Positions 1 to 9,400 are shown, counted from the stretch's first letter. The stretch: DNA of 64,000 nt from Deltaproteobacteria bacterium (GCA_016218915.1 JACRCQ010000042.1:124001-188000); one strand, 5' to 3'. The notes: generated by a model from the letters alone, not told the origin. A program made the numbers and translations.

Positions 1-895
1 CGTGCGCGATGGCTTCCACGGCAGCCACGGCCTGCTGGACCGTGTGGCCGCGGCGAATGGCCTGGAGCAAGCGCGGGCTGCCTGACTGCATGCCAATGGC
101 AATGCTCTTGTTGTCGCAATGGTCGCGCACAATCCCGAGCAGCTCCGCAGTGACGGATTCGGGTCTGACCTCGGAAGGGAACGTGCCGAAGAACACACGC
201 TGCATGCCGCTGGCGCGCGCTGTGACCAGAAGCTCCTCCACGCGCCTGGGATGTGGGGTTCGTCCGTCTGCCGAGCCGTACGCAAATGCGTTGGGCGTGA
301 CGAATCGCGTATAGGTGTTTCCGGTCTCCACGGCGCGGCGAAGGGCGGGCCCGATCGCAGAAGGCGATCGGTGGCGCATACGCTTGCCAAACAGCGTCGG
401 CGTCTGGCAGAAGGCGCAGCCCACGGGACAGCCGCGGGAAATCTCGATCGGAGCGAACAGCTTGCCGGTCCTCGGCCAGGGAGGATAGCGATCGAGGTCA
501 TCCAGGGTCGACTCGCGGATCACACCGCCGGCCGGCACCGTGCCTGCCGCCAGCTCGGCCACAAGCCCCGCGAAGCCTGGACCCGCCTCTCCCACGGCGG
601 CCCATCGAAATCCCATGTCGAGCACCTGATCGGGCCGCGCGCTGGGATGAGGTCCTCCTGCGATCGCAAACAGCCGGTCCCCTACCCGCTTGCGCAACGT
701 GCGCATCTCATCGGCGACGGACTCTACTTCGCCGCTGGAGAACGAGTACACCACGAGGTCCGAGGCGTTGAGCTCCGCAATTCCGGGGACAGTCCTGCAA
801 TCCACGGTACCGGGCCTGAGCTCGGTCTCGAGCACGGCAGCAAGCGCGGGCAGCGAGCAACGGTTGTACCTGGTGACGCGAAGTGCGACGCGCAT
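1..895 (-). CDS. B12-binding-type radical SAM protein, 3' end cut by window edge
   Basis: About 298 codons are visible; the C-terminus lies beyond the left edge. Residues 1-150 look like the Rossmann-type cobalamin-binding half seen in B12-type radical SAM enzymes (LVVYSFSS, AGGPHPSARP, VGEAGPGF). The radical SAM core follows with the 4Fe-4S motif C156-x3-C160-x2-C163 (RGCPVGCAFC). The order resembles the MJ_1487-like B12/radical SAM family (TIGR04013); this is recognition by eye, not a search. The ATG is preceded by AAAGGGG and lies three bases after the stop of the upstream radical SAM gene, so the two should be co-transcribed and translationally coupled. The substrate is unknown. Cobalamin-dependent members usually do methylations or rearrangements, but which one cannot be read from this sequence. 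Confidence 0.85.
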   Translation of the reverse strand, partial: MRVALRVTRYNRCSLPALAAVLETELRPGTVDCRTVPGIAELNASDLVVYSFSSGEVESVADEMRTLRKRVGDRLFAIAGGPHPSARPDQVLDMGFRWAAVGEAGPGFAGLVAELAAGTVPAGGVIRESTLDDLDRYPPWPRTGKLFAPIEISRGCPVGCAFCQTPTLFGKRMRHRSPSAIGPALRRAVETGNTYTRFVTPNAFAYGSADGRTPHPRRVEELLVTARASGMQRVFFGTFPSEVRPESVTAELLGIVRDHCDNKSIAIGMQSGSPRLLQAIRRGHTVQQAVAAVEAIAH

Positions 896-898
896 GCC

Positions 899-2488
899 CT
901 ATGGCCCCTTTGCGCACATGGACACGCCGCGGGCGTGCAGCTCGGACCAGAGCCTGTCGAATCGCGCGTGAAAGGCCAGATCCCGGGCGTTGACCTGCAT
1001 CGCATCGTCCAGGGCCCAGCGCTTCACCCCTTCTGCATCCCGCACATCGGCCCTTGCTGCATAGTCGAGCGTGGCCCGAAGGCTCTGCACGGTGTCCCGA
1101 TGCGCGTCTATCAAGAGCTGGTGCACCTGGGCTGCGAGCGTGGAGGTCTCCTCGCCAGCGAAGAGCGCTTCGTGGAGCTGCGACGAGAAGGACAGGCTGA
1201 TCAGCTTGTTGAGCAGGCTGTCGAACGCAAAGGCCCTCTGGTGGAAGGAGACTCGCAAGATACGGAACATCACCTCGGCGCGCTCGTCGCGCATGCGGTA
1301 GCCGTAGCTCCGATAGTCCCCGAGCAGCCTCCCCTCCCCTCGCAAGCGATCGAGCAGACGCGTGCCGGAGTAGATCTCGGTACGGCACACGTTCCACGCC
1401 AGATCGAGGTTCTCCTGGGCGAGATCAAGGGTGAGCGCAATGTCCTGCAGCGAGCAGTCCGGGTCGAAGAGCATGAAGTTGAACGAAGGTCTCACGCCGA
1501 ATTCGCGGCAGAGCGCGATCGCCCGACGGTTGTCCTCGGGCGTGTGAACCCGTCCCAGAAAGCGCAGACGCTCGATCGATGCGCTCTCCACGCCGAGGAA
1601 CATGTGGATCGCGCCCAGGGCACGGGCAGCTCGCAGCACTGCCGGCGTGATGCTCTCTGGTCGCCCCTTGATCCAGAATACGGCGCCGTCGACACCCTTG
1701 CGCGCCAGGGCCTCGCCCAGCGCGCCCATGCGCTCGATTGTCGCCGTTTCGTCGGGCAAGACGAACAGATCGTCTTGCACGAAGAACACCCGCACGCCCT
1801 TGCCGTGGTAGAGCGCTGCGGCTTCATCGGCCGCGGCTTCGGGCTGCCGCAAGCGCAACCCTGGGCCGCCCGCGTCCTTGCCGAACGCACGAATGCTGCA
1901 ATAGGCGCACTCTCCGATGCAGCCCCGCGCGGTCAGCAGGAAGGCGATCGGCACGCCGCCGACGGTCATGGGGACGTCGAGCCGCTTTGGACGAGCGAGC
2001 GCCTCGAGCTCAAGCGCAGGCCGACGCGCCGGGCCAGCCACGATCGCGCCGTCTTCACGCCATACCAGGCCGGTGATTCCGCGAACGGGCTCGCCGGATG
2101 CGAGTCGATCCACCAGCTCCACGAGCGTCTGCTCGCCTTCGTGGCGCACGGCCGTGTCGATGGCCGGGCTGTCGCGCAGGAGCTCCTGCCAGCAGAACGT
2201 GGGCACATGTCCGCCGCAGGTGAGGTGGCCCTGGTAGCCGCGCTCCCGCAGCGATCGGGCAAGGTCGAGGTAGTCGCCGATCGCGTACTGGAATGCGATG
2301 CCGAGGCCGACCACGTCAGGCGCACGCAGCACGACCTCATCGACGGTCCGATCGAGATCGCCCGGCACGTTGAAGCGCACGAGCCGCGCCTGATGGCCAG
2401 CGCGCTCCAGCGCGGCTGCGAGGTATTGCAGCGGAAGGTTCTCCTGCTGGTCGGGTCCAATCAGCTCGACGCGCATCGGACCGGTCAT
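899..2488 (-). CDS. B12-binding-type radical SAM protein
   Basis: A 529-residue protein. The N-terminal part (about 1-150) has the alternating strand/helix pattern of a cobalamin-binding domain: VELIGPDQQENLPLQYLAAAL, then VVGLGIAFQYAI and CGGHVP. The radical SAM core starts at about 175 with the cluster motif C190-x3-C194-x2-C197 (ARGCIGECAYCS). It continues with the usual elements FVQDDLFVLP and FLGVESAS, typical of Elp3/MiaB-like radical SAM barrels. The remaining roughly 150 residues have no motif I recognise. Its ATG overlaps the stop of the upstream lipoprotein gene (ATGA, 2485-2488), and the next radical SAM gene starts three bases after its stop, giving a lipoprotein / radical SAM / radical SAM operon. 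No classical DxHxxG B12 motif is evident, so cobalamin binding is inferred from the fold pattern only. Confidence 0.88.
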   Translation of the reverse strand: MTGPMRVELIGPDQQENLPLQYLAAALERAGHQARLVRFNVPGDLDRTVDEVVLRAPDVVGLGIAFQYAIGDYLDLARSLRERGYQGHLTCGGHVPTFCWQELLRDSPAIDTAVRHEGEQTLVELVDRLASGEPVRGITGLVWREDGAIVAGPARRPALELEALARPKRLDVPMTVGGVPIAFLLTARGCIGECAYCSIRAFGKDAGGPGLRLRQPEAAADEAAALYHGKGVRVFFVQDDLFVLPDETATIERMGALGEALARKGVDGAVFWIKGRPESITPAVLRAARALGAIHMFLGVESASIERLRFLGRVHTPEDNRRAIALCREFGVRPSFNFMLFDPDCSLQDIALTLDLAQENLDLAWNVCRTEIYSGTRLLDRLRGEGRLLGDYRSYGYRMRDERAEVMFRILRVSFHQRAFAFDSLLNKLISLSFSSQLHEALFAGEETSTLAAQVHQLLIDAHRDTVQSLRATLDYAARADVRDAEGVKRWALDDAMQVNARDLAFHARFDRLWSELHARGVSMCAKGP

Positions 2489-3534
2489 GCGGCCGCGCTG
2501 AGACGCAGCGTCGCCACTGCTGCAGCGCTGGCATCGTGGACTCCCACCTGGATCTGGTGGAGCCCGTCGCCCTCAGGCAGCTCCCACACCACGAGATTGC
2601 CCTTCGAATACAGAATCCTGCCGCCAGAGATCTGCCATTCGTGATCTACCTCGCCGGCCGCAGCGTCGTGATCCGCAAAGCACACCAGCGCGTTGCCTGC
2701 CTGGGCCACGACCACGACCTCAGCGCGCAGCGCACGGGAAAGCGGTAGATCGTCGCCCTGCGCGGCGGGAAGGATCGGCGTGGGTGCCATCTCGCACACC
2801 TGCTGGCAGACGGTGCAGGTGTCGCCGGAGCTCACCCAGGCTGGCGCTCCCTCAAGGCCGCACAGCTCGACCATCGTGGTGGACTCCACCGTGACCGGCT
2901 GCGGATTGGTGCATACGATCTGCAGCGTCGTCTTCACGGTCATCATCGACGCGCCCATTCCGGGGTGAAGCTGGAGCGTGGAGGGCCATTGGGCGTTGAA
3001 CGTGTATCCGTCCGAAGTGGGCTGCATGCCGCTGACGACCATCTGGGTGAGCTCGTTCAGGGGCGCAGACGTCACCATCACCTTGGGAAAGCCGGAGATG
3101 GCGTTGAGCAGGGCTGGCGGAACCGCGATGTGGCCGGTCGCCTGCCACACGTTCTGCGAGTAGAAGTTGAATGTGACCTTGGCTGCAGGCGTGCTGGTGA
3201 CCGGGGGCGTGGCAGCACAGATCGAGGCTTGATCAGCAGGTGTTCCCAGGGGCTCGGTCGGAACCTGGTGGGTGTCCAGATAGCCCTGGCACTCGACGTC
3301 AGGCGCGACGTCCTGCGGGGGATGGGTGTCAGCCGGCGTGAGGTCGAACACGAGCTGGTCTTGCCCGACCTCGGGCTGCTGCTCGGGCGGTGCGTCGAGG
3401 GGTTGCTGGGTGTCAGGCGAAGCATCCTGTGCTGCGCCTGCGGACCCGCCCGGCTCTTCGGTGGTCGTTGTTCCGCTGCAAGCCGCGGAAGTCGTCACGA
3501 GGGAGGTGATGAGCAATGCAAAAGCGGGGTCCAT
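2485..3534 (-). CDS. Putative lipoprotein heading a radical SAM operon
   Basis: A 349-residue protein if translation starts at the ATG giving MDPAFALLITSLVTTSAAC. The hydrophobic run ends in a lipobox-like SAAC, followed by a Thr/Glu/Pro/Gln-rich linker (to about residue 75) and then a folded region. That region contains a Cys cluster (SSGDTCTVCQQVCEM) and a beta-rich C-terminus that reads like an immunoglobulin-like tail (AEVVVVAQAGNALVCF). The start is uncertain: this ATG has no good ribosome binding site and the signal peptide lacks the usual positive N-region, while Arg/His residues occur just upstream in frame. The stop overlaps the start of the next gene by four bases. I do not recognise the family. 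The pairing of a surface lipoprotein with two B12/radical SAM enzymes is the informative part. Confidence 0.7.
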   Translation of the reverse strand: MDPAFALLITSLVTTSAACSGTTTTEEPGGSAGAAQDASPDTQQPLDAPPEQQPEVGQDQLVFDLTPADTHPPQDVAPDVECQGYLDTHQVPTEPLGTPADQASICAATPPVTSTPAAKVTFNFYSQNVWQATGHIAVPPALLNAISGFPKVMVTSAPLNELTQMVVSGMQPTSDGYTFNAQWPSTLQLHPGMGASMMTVKTTLQIVCTNPQPVTVESTTMVELCGLEGAPAWVSSGDTCTVCQQVCEMAPTPILPAAQGDDLPLSRALRAEVVVVAQAGNALVCFADHDAAAGEVDHEWQISGGRILYSKGNLVVWELPEGDGLHQIQVGVHDASAAAVATLRLSAAA

Positions 3535-3738
3535 GCAGGCGGCTGCGAAGCGTTGGTGGGCTCGAGACCTGGGTGCGCACAGATAGCGAAACTTCGGCCC
3601 GCCCTTCTCCCCGTTCCTTGCGCTCATGGAGCCAGGATAACGGCGGGCTGGGCGGCTTGTCGAGCGCGGTCGGGGCGCGGCGATTCGATGCAGGAAACCG
3701 GGAAGCCGACCGGTCGGCGTCGTGCTAGGGCTTGGGCC

Positions 3739-4110
3739 ATGACTCGCAAGATGCTGTTCCTGGTCTTTACCGACGAAGCATGCCGACAGAACCACGCGCT
3801 GCTCTATGCAACCGACCTGCGGAGCAAGGGCCACGACGTGAAGGTCATTCTCGAGGGCGCAGCGACGGGGAGCTTCCGCCTGCTGGACGACAAGGAATCG
3901 ATGTTCAGCCGTCTGTTCGCCCGTGCCAAGGACATGGGGATCATCGCCGGTGCGTGCAAGAGGGCGTCCGGAGGGTGTGCCACGGGTCGCGAGGACAGGA
4001 ACGTCGCTGACATCGTGGAGCGCGAGGGCGTGCAGATGCTCTCGGACCTGGAAGGCCATGCAGGCATCGAAGCCTTCGTGCGCGACGGATACGAAGTCGT
4101 CGTGTTCTGA
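3739..4110 (+). CDS. DsrE-like small cytoplasmic protein
   Basis: 123 residues with no signal peptide. The pattern KMLFLVFTDEACRQNHALLYATDL, then VKVILEG and a middle LFARAKDMGIIAGACKRASGG, followed by VQMLSDLEGHAGIEAFVRDGYEVVVF, matches the alpha/beta fold of DsrE/TusD-like proteins. Cysteines occur at CRQN and in GACKRASGGC. DsrE-family proteins relay sulfur or act as small accessory proteins, and the conserved-looking Cys in the middle would fit, but no partner is present here. The ATG has AGGG eight bases upstream. An in-frame extension back to 2965 exists but runs antisense to the lipoprotein gene and is not believable. The CoA-ester lyase gene starts 54 bases downstream and may share the transcript. 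Confidence 0.75.
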   Translation: MTRKMLFLVFTDEACRQNHALLYATDLRSKGHDVKVILEGAATGSFRLLDDKESMFSRLFARAKDMGIIAGACKRASGGCATGREDRNVADIVEREGVQMLSDLEGHAGIEAFVRDGYEVVVF

Positions 4111-4164
4111 TGGAATAGCGCAACGCAGCGCTGCATCGTGCATCGATCCCTGGGGAGAGACTCG

Positions 4165-5214
4165 ATGCGCAATCCTCGCGACTTCCTCAGGCCCCAGGCC
4201 ATGGGCGCCCCTGCCCCGCCTACATCCATCCCGATCAAGCCGTCGCGGATGATCCACTTCTTCGATCCGAGCAATCCGAAGATGACCGCCAAGCTTCCGG
4301 AGCTTGCGCGCAAGATCGACATCCTGCTCGGCAACCTCGAGGATGCGGTGCCTGCGGACAAGAAGGCCGAAGCTCGAGAGGGATTGGTGAAGGTCGCCAA
4401 GGAGGCGGACCTTGGTGATACCCCGTTGTGGGTGAGGGTGAACAGCCTCGACAGCCCGTGGGTGCTCGATGACTTCCTGCGTCTCGTGGGAGAAGCTGGC
4501 GACAAGATCGATGTCGTGATGGTCCCCAAGGTCGAGGGGCCCTGGGACATCCATTACGTGGATCGCCTGCTGGCGCAGCTTGAAGCGAAACACAACGTTC
4601 GACGACCGATCCTCGTGCACGCGTTGCTGGAAACCGCTCAGGGCGTTGCGAACGTCGAGGAGATCGTGGCTGCAAGCCCGCGCATGCAGGGCATCAGCCT
4701 GGGCCCGGCTGACCTCGCAGCGTCACGTCGGATGAAGACGACCCGTGTCGGGGGCGGACATCCAGGCTACGTGGTTCGCGCAGACCCGGACAAGAGCAAT
4801 CCCACAGCGCCTCGCGCGGCAGCGCAGCAGGATCTCTGGCACTACACCATGGCCCGCATGGTGGATGCGTGCGCTTCCGTTGGCATCCTGCCGTTCTATG
4901 GGCCATTCGGCGACATCTCGGATCCGGTCGCGTGCGAGGACCAGTTCCGCAACGCGTTCCTGATGGGGTGCGTGGGAGCGTGGACGCTGCACCCGAGCCA
5001 GGTGGAGATCGCAAAGCGTGTATTCAGCCCCCCGCCCGAAGAGGTGCTGTTTGCAAAGCGGGTGATCGAGGCGATGCCGGACGGGCGAGGCGTGGTGATG
5101 CTGGATGGCAAGATGCAGGACGATGCCACGTGGAAGCAGTGCCAGGTGATGGTGAACCTTGCGAAGCTGCTCGCGGAGCGCGATCCGGAGCTGAAGAAGG
5201 CATACGGGCTGTAG
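4165..5214 (+). CDS. HpcH/HpaI-citrate lyase family CoA-ester lyase
   Basis: 349 residues. Family signatures are clear: the LEDAV motif (LLGNLEDAVPADKKAEAREG), the metal-ligand Glu in HALLETAQGVANVEEI, the metal-ligand Asp in SLGPADLAASRRM, and the C-terminal GAWTLHPSQ that closes the active site. Members cleave or condense (S)-malyl-CoA, beta-methylmalyl-CoA or citramalyl-CoA into acetyl- or propionyl-CoA plus glyoxylate or pyruvate, using Mg2+. The RMKTTRVGGGHPGY insertion fits the malyl/methylmalyl-CoA group, but exact substrate cannot be fixed by eye. The start was chosen at the ATG preceded by GGGGAGAGA. The end is convergent with the hydrolase gene, 30 bases apart. No other glyoxylate or 3-hydroxypropionate cycle gene is present nearby. 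Confidence 0.9.
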   Translation: MRNPRDFLRPQAMGAPAPPTSIPIKPSRMIHFFDPSNPKMTAKLPELARKIDILLGNLEDAVPADKKAEAREGLVKVAKEADLGDTPLWVRVNSLDSPWVLDDFLRLVGEAGDKIDVVMVPKVEGPWDIHYVDRLLAQLEAKHNVRRPILVHALLETAQGVANVEEIVAASPRMQGISLGPADLAASRRMKTTRVGGGHPGYVVRADPDKSNPTAPRAAAQQDLWHYTMARMVDACASVGILPFYGPFGDISDPVACEDQFRNAFLMGCVGAWTLHPSQVEIAKRVFSPPPEEVLFAKRVIEAMPDGRGVVMLDGKMQDDATWKQCQVMVNLAKLLAERDPELKKAYGL

Positions 5215-5244
5215 CGAGGTAGACCGGGTGCGCTCGGAGCATTC

Positions 5245-5835
5245 TCAACCGTTGCGCACCAGGAACTCCCGGATCCAGGACAAGACACGGGCGTCGACCT
5301 GCTCCTGGGTCTCACCGATCGCGGCGAGCTTGCGCTTGCCGACCTCCAACGAGTGATTCGCGTCCTCGACCACCCTCAGCTCGTTGCGCGCCGACATCTT
5401 CTTCTGCACCTTCTTGAGCGCGTCGAGCGGGCATAGGGCGTCGCTGCTGCCCTGCACGAACAGGATTGGTGTGCGCAAGGCGAGGAGCACTTCGTCGCGG
5501 AGCTGGCCTCCTGCTCCTTTCAAGGGGTAGCCCAGGCACACGATGGCATCCACGCTCTGGCGGGTAGCCACGTGGCATCCCACCCGCGACCCCATGCTCT
5601 TGCCGATCAAGACGACCGGTCCGCGGTGCGACTTGCGCGCATCGGCGAGCACCTGCTCGTGCGCGGCGATCAGCTTCGGGAGCGCATCTGGCGAACGTCT
5701 GCCAGCAGCCATGTAGGGATAGTCAAAGGCGACGACCTTGCCGAGGGTCTGCAGACGATCGGCCCAGGCGCGCATCCATGGTGAGGACGAGGGCGCGCCT
5801 GCACCATGTGCGAAGACGAAGAGGGGTCGGGGCAT
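5245..5835 (-). CDS. Alpha/beta hydrolase of the KANL3/Tex30-like type
   Basis: 196 residues starting at MPRPLFVFAHGAGAPSSSPWM. The HGAG oxyanion region, the nucleophile elbow GKSMGSR (Ser in G-K-S-M-G), an acidic residue after strand 6 (VQGSSDALCP) and the late His in EDANHSLEV form the expected Ser-Asp-His triad. The small size and the HGAGAP start match the KANL3/Tex30-like dienelactone-hydrolase-type group. The natural substrate of these bacterial proteins is generally unknown. The ATG is 20 bases after the stop of the VOC-family gene, so the two form a short operon. A longer in-frame start upstream would only translate the antisense of the Lys-rich tail of that gene and is rejected. Confidence 0.85.
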   Translation of the reverse strand: MPRPLFVFAHGAGAPSSSPWMRAWADRLQTLGKVVAFDYPYMAAGRRSPDALPKLIAAHEQVLADARKSHRGPVVLIGKSMGSRVGCHVATRQSVDAIVCLGYPLKGAGGQLRDEVLLALRTPILFVQGSSDALCPLDALKKVQKKMSARNELRVVEDANHSLEVGKRKLAAIGETQEQVDARVLSWIREFLVRNG

Positions 5836-5855
5836 GACGCGACCTCTGGGGTGGA

Positions 5856-6341
5856 CTAGCCGCGTCGTTTCGCGGTCTTCTTTGCTGAGTTCTTCTTGGG
5901 CGCTGCCTTCTTGGGCGCAGCCTTCTTGGGCGCTGCCTTCTTGGACGCTGCCTTCTTCGCCGTTGCCTTGGCTTTGCCCTGAGGCAGGTGGCACACAGCC
6001 TCGATGTTGTTGCCATCCAGATCGAACACGAACGCACCGTAGTAGTTCGGGTGGTAGTGCTCGCGAACGCCGGGCGGGCCATTGTCCTTGGCGCCGGCAG
6101 CCATCGCGGCCTTGTAGAACGCGTCCACCGGCGCGCGCTTGTCCGACGCGAACGCGAGGTGGATGGGGCCGCTTGGCTCGCCCTGGGAGATCCAGAAGTC
6201 GGGCTTGCGTCCGATGCCGAGTCCGGCGGCGATGCCACCGAACTCCATGACAACGGAGTAGCCGAGGGGGCCGAGGGCAGCGAGATAGAACTTCTTGCTG
6301 GCTTCGAAGTTGCGGACCTTGATTCCGAGGTGATCGATCAT
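5856..6341 (-). CDS. VOC (glyoxalase-like) protein with Lys/Ala-rich histone-like tail
   Basis: 161 residues in two parts. Residues 1-120 are a complete vicinal-oxygen-chelate domain: MIDHLGIKVRNFEASKKFY at the start, PIHLAFASDKRAPVDAFY in the middle, and NYYGAFVFDLDGNNIEAVC at the end. The candidate metal ligands are the early His, the middle His and the late Glu. From about 121 on the protein is an unbroken Lys/Ala/Pro tail made of KKAAP-type repeats, ending KKTAKRRG. Such tails are typical of histone-H1-like DNA-binding proteins. The tail is encoded by tandem 15-base repeats at 5893-5967. A VOC enzyme joined to a nucleic-acid-binding tail is unusual; whether it binds DNA or RNA is inference. 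Transcribed first in a pair with the downstream hydrolase. Confidence 0.85.
   Translation of the reverse strand: MIDHLGIKVRNFEASKKFYLAALGPLGYSVVMEFGGIAAGLGIGRKPDFWISQGEPSGPIHLAFASDKRAPVDAFYKAAMAAGAKDNGPPGVREHYHPNYYGAFVFDLDGNNIEAVCHLPQGKAKATAKKAASKKAAPKKAAPKKAAPKKNSAKKTAKRRG
5893..5967 (-). repeat. Tandem 15-bp repeats encoding the KKAAP tail
   Basis: Five consecutive 15-base units on the plus strand starting TTCTTGGGCGCTGCC; the fourth differs at one position and the fifth is degenerate. They encode the Lys-Lys-Ala-Ala-Pro repeats of the VOC protein on the minus strand. Copy number could vary by slippage without shifting the frame. Confidence 0.9.
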
Positions 6342-6428
6342 GGAGCGATGCTAGGGCGCTGACCCCGCAGCGGCAAGCCCCTCACAGGGGTGATGTGGGT
6401 TGCTGGGCTAGGGGGAGAGAGGCTTGCC

Positions 6429-6455
6429 GGGGCCCGAGCCCGAACGGTGGGCCCC
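6429..6455 (-). terminator. GC-rich hairpin downstream of the 1254-aa lipoprotein gene
   Basis: GGGGCCC at 6429-6435 pairs with GGGCCCC at 6449-6455, a perfect 7-bp GC stem with a 13-base loop. It starts 17 bases after the stop of the large Cys-rich gene (stop at 6472). No U-run follows, so it is either an intrinsic-like terminator of the high-GC type or a transcript-end-protecting hairpin. Confidence 0.45.
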
Positions 6456-6471
6456 AGCGTGGAAAGGCAGG

Positions 6472-9400
6472 TCAGTTGGTGGTCATCGGGGCGAGATCGA
6501 CCAGATCGAAGGTGAGACCTGTGTTGGATCCTGCGCCGCTGTCGCCTTGGTTGTTGTCGCAGTACGTCCAGCTCGAACCGCCGTCGAGGCTGAAGCGATA
6601 GGCGTATCTGTACGCGCCAGCAGCGGGCGCGGTGAACGTCGCCTGATACTCGTCGTTGTTGCCGGATTGCACGTTGTACGTCGCAGCCATCCACGTCCAC
6701 CCCTGCTGGTACTCGGGGTTTGCGGTGACCGGGCCGTAGCCGAACTCAGCGGTCACCGCTGAGTTCGCCCCTGCAGCTTCCGTCACTCCCGCCTCGTAGA
6801 TTTGACCGTAGACCGTCGATGACGCGCCGGCCGAAACGGTGAGGCTGAGCGGGAATTGCGTGGTGCAGTAGTCGGCCTCGAGTGCGGCCCCGGACTCGTT
6901 CTGCGCCGGCTGGCAGACGAAGGCGGTGGCCGAGCTGTTCAGTGGGGCCGGCGTGAAGACCAAGAAGTCGGCTGAGTTCACGTCGGTGTCAGTGCAACCG
7001 CTGCCTCTGCGTTGGCCGGAGGCGGTGATCGAGAGCCCGCTCACAGCTGTGCCGCCCTCGGAGCAGTTGGCGGTTCCATATCCGAAGAAGTCAATGACAG
7101 GCGAGCCGAGAGGACAGGTGCCGGTTAGAGTTGTCTGATTGCTGACCAGCGCGATCTTTCCGTCGGAAGCTCCCATGCTGATGCTCGTCGACGACAGATC
7201 CGGCGTCGGCAATGTGGCGCCGTTGGAGCCTCCATTGAGCTGGATCAAGAAGTAGCCGCCGGCTGGTATCGACCCGGTGAGATTCACCCTCGACCAGCTG
7301 GACCCCGTTGGACCAGCATACTGGATCGACATTGCTGCCAAGCTCACGGCCGCCGTGCCGCGATTGTGCAGGACGACGTAGTCGTTCTTCCACAACGCGT
7401 TGGTGTTGCCGCCTGCGCCGTAGACCTCGCTGATCACCACGCCGCTGGTTCCCGCTGTCAGCGGGTTCGTCGTGGTGAAGCCTGTCGCCGAAGTGTACTG
7501 GGACGCGAGTGGCGTGCCGCCGGAGCACGTCGCTCCTGTCGTCACTCGGACCTTGTAGGACCGATTGATGAGCAGCCCCGGCTGCGCCCTCAACGTCGCG
7601 ACCGTGTTGCCCACCGACATGATCGGCGCGGCCGAGGAGAATCCGATGCAACTCGCGAAGTTGTCCAGAGAAACCTGGATCGAGCCAGTGCAGGCCCCGG
7701 CCGCCGTCTGGGCTGTCAGGGAAGCCGGCGCCATTGCGAGGGAGAAAGTCACTGCAATGGTGGTGCTGGCAGAGGTTGTTCCGCCGTCCGCCGGCGTCGT
7801 CGAGAGGACAGACGGAGCAGGCTGGCACGTGCCTGTGCCGCTGTTGCACCCGCATGCGCACACCGTATCCGTGTACCCCTCTGTGCACACACCGGTCTGG
7901 CAGGACGCCGCGTTCGTGTAGTGTCGCGAGGATCCGCTGACGCACTCATCCGGCTTGTGGGTGAATCCAGTGCAAGACGTGCCGTTCGCCGCGGCGGTGT
8001 AGTCGCACACGCCCGTGCCCGTGTTGCACGTTCCAGGATTCACCTGGCACTCGGTGCCACCGTTGCACGTCACGGCGGTTCCGCTCTGGCACGCTCCACC
8101 CTGGCAGGTGTCCCCTGTCGTGCACGGGTTCGAGTCGGAGCAGGTCGAGCCGTCGGTCTTGTTCGGATTGGTGCACACGCCCGTGCCAGGCACGCACACG
8201 CCTACGTCGTGGCACTGATCGAGCGCAGTGCAGGTCGTGACCGTGCCGCCCGTGCAGCTGCCGGCCTGACAGGTCTCGCCCGTCGTGCACAGGCTGTTGT
8301 CGTTACAGGTGGTGCCGTCCGTCTGGTTCGGGTTCGAGCAGTTGCCTGTGCCCGAATCGCACGTCCCAGCAACGTGGCACTGATCCGAAGCCGTGCAGGT
8401 CTTCGGTGTCCCAGGCGAGCAGCTGCCGGACTGGCAGGTATCGTTCAGCGTGCATGCATTGCCGTCCGTGCAGGTCGTTCCATTGGTAGCGACCGGATTG
8501 GAGCAGTTGCCCGTGCCGCTGTCGCAGGTGCCCGCGGTGTGGCACTGGTCCGACGGCGTGCAGACCTTGGGGGTCCCTGGTGTGCAGCTGCCAGCCACGC
8601 AAACGTCAGTGAGCGTGCATGCATTGCCGTCCGTGCACCCGGTGTTGTCCACCTTGGGAGGATTGGAGCACAAGCCGGTCGTGGTGTTGCACACGCCAGC
8701 GTCGTGACACTGGTCAGAAGCCGTGCAGACCTTGGCCGTGCCCGGTGCGCAGACCCCTGCCTGGCAGGTGTCGGTCAGCGTGCACGGGTTCGCGTCGTCG
8801 CATGCGGTCCCATTGGTCGCAGGCGCGGTTCCGCACGCGCCGGCAACACAGGTCCTCACGAGGCACGGATCGCCTGTGGCCGGACAGTCGGTCGGATTGA
8901 GGCAACCCACGCACTGCCCGTTTGCATCGCAGTGGCCGTTGGTTCCGCAGTTGCCCCCTGCCACCGGCGTGCCAGTGCAGGCCCCTGCCTGGCAGGTGTC
9001 CGGTGTGGTGCAGACGTTGGTGTCGTCGCACGTGACGCCGTCGGCCTTGGCCGGATCCGAGCAGACTCCGGTCGTCGGGTTGCACACGCCAATGTTGTGG
9101 CACTGGTCGAGCGCCGTGCAGTTGACCGGCGTGGTGCCGAGGCAGGCGCCGGACTCGCACGTGTCGACCGTGGTGCACAGGTCGCCGTCGTTGCACGGCG
9201 TGTTGTTGGGCTTGGATGGGTTGGAGCATGTGCCCGAGGACGGGTCGCAGACGCCCACGTTGTGGCACTGGTCCAGAGCCGTGCAGCTCTTCGGGTTCGA
9301 GCCGGTGCACGTACCTGATGTGCATGTGTCGGTCTGCGTGCACAGGTCGTTGTCATCACAGACCGTGCCGTCGGAAGCAGGGCCAAAGCCACAGACGTTG

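Noticed and set aside
119..2644. 841-codon open frame on the plus strand
   Set aside because: It is antisense to the two radical SAM genes, which show full cluster motifs. The antisense translation is Arg/His/Gly-rich without any domain; long antisense frames are common at this GC content.
2965..3738. Upstream in-frame extension of the DsrE-like gene
   Set aside because: Antisense to the lipoprotein gene, and a good ATG with AGGG spacing exists at 3739.
3535..4620. N-terminal extension of the lipoprotein gene's frame on the minus strand
   Set aside because: This part runs antisense to the DsrE-like and CoA-ester lyase genes, and the lipoprotein signal begins at 3534 or close to it.
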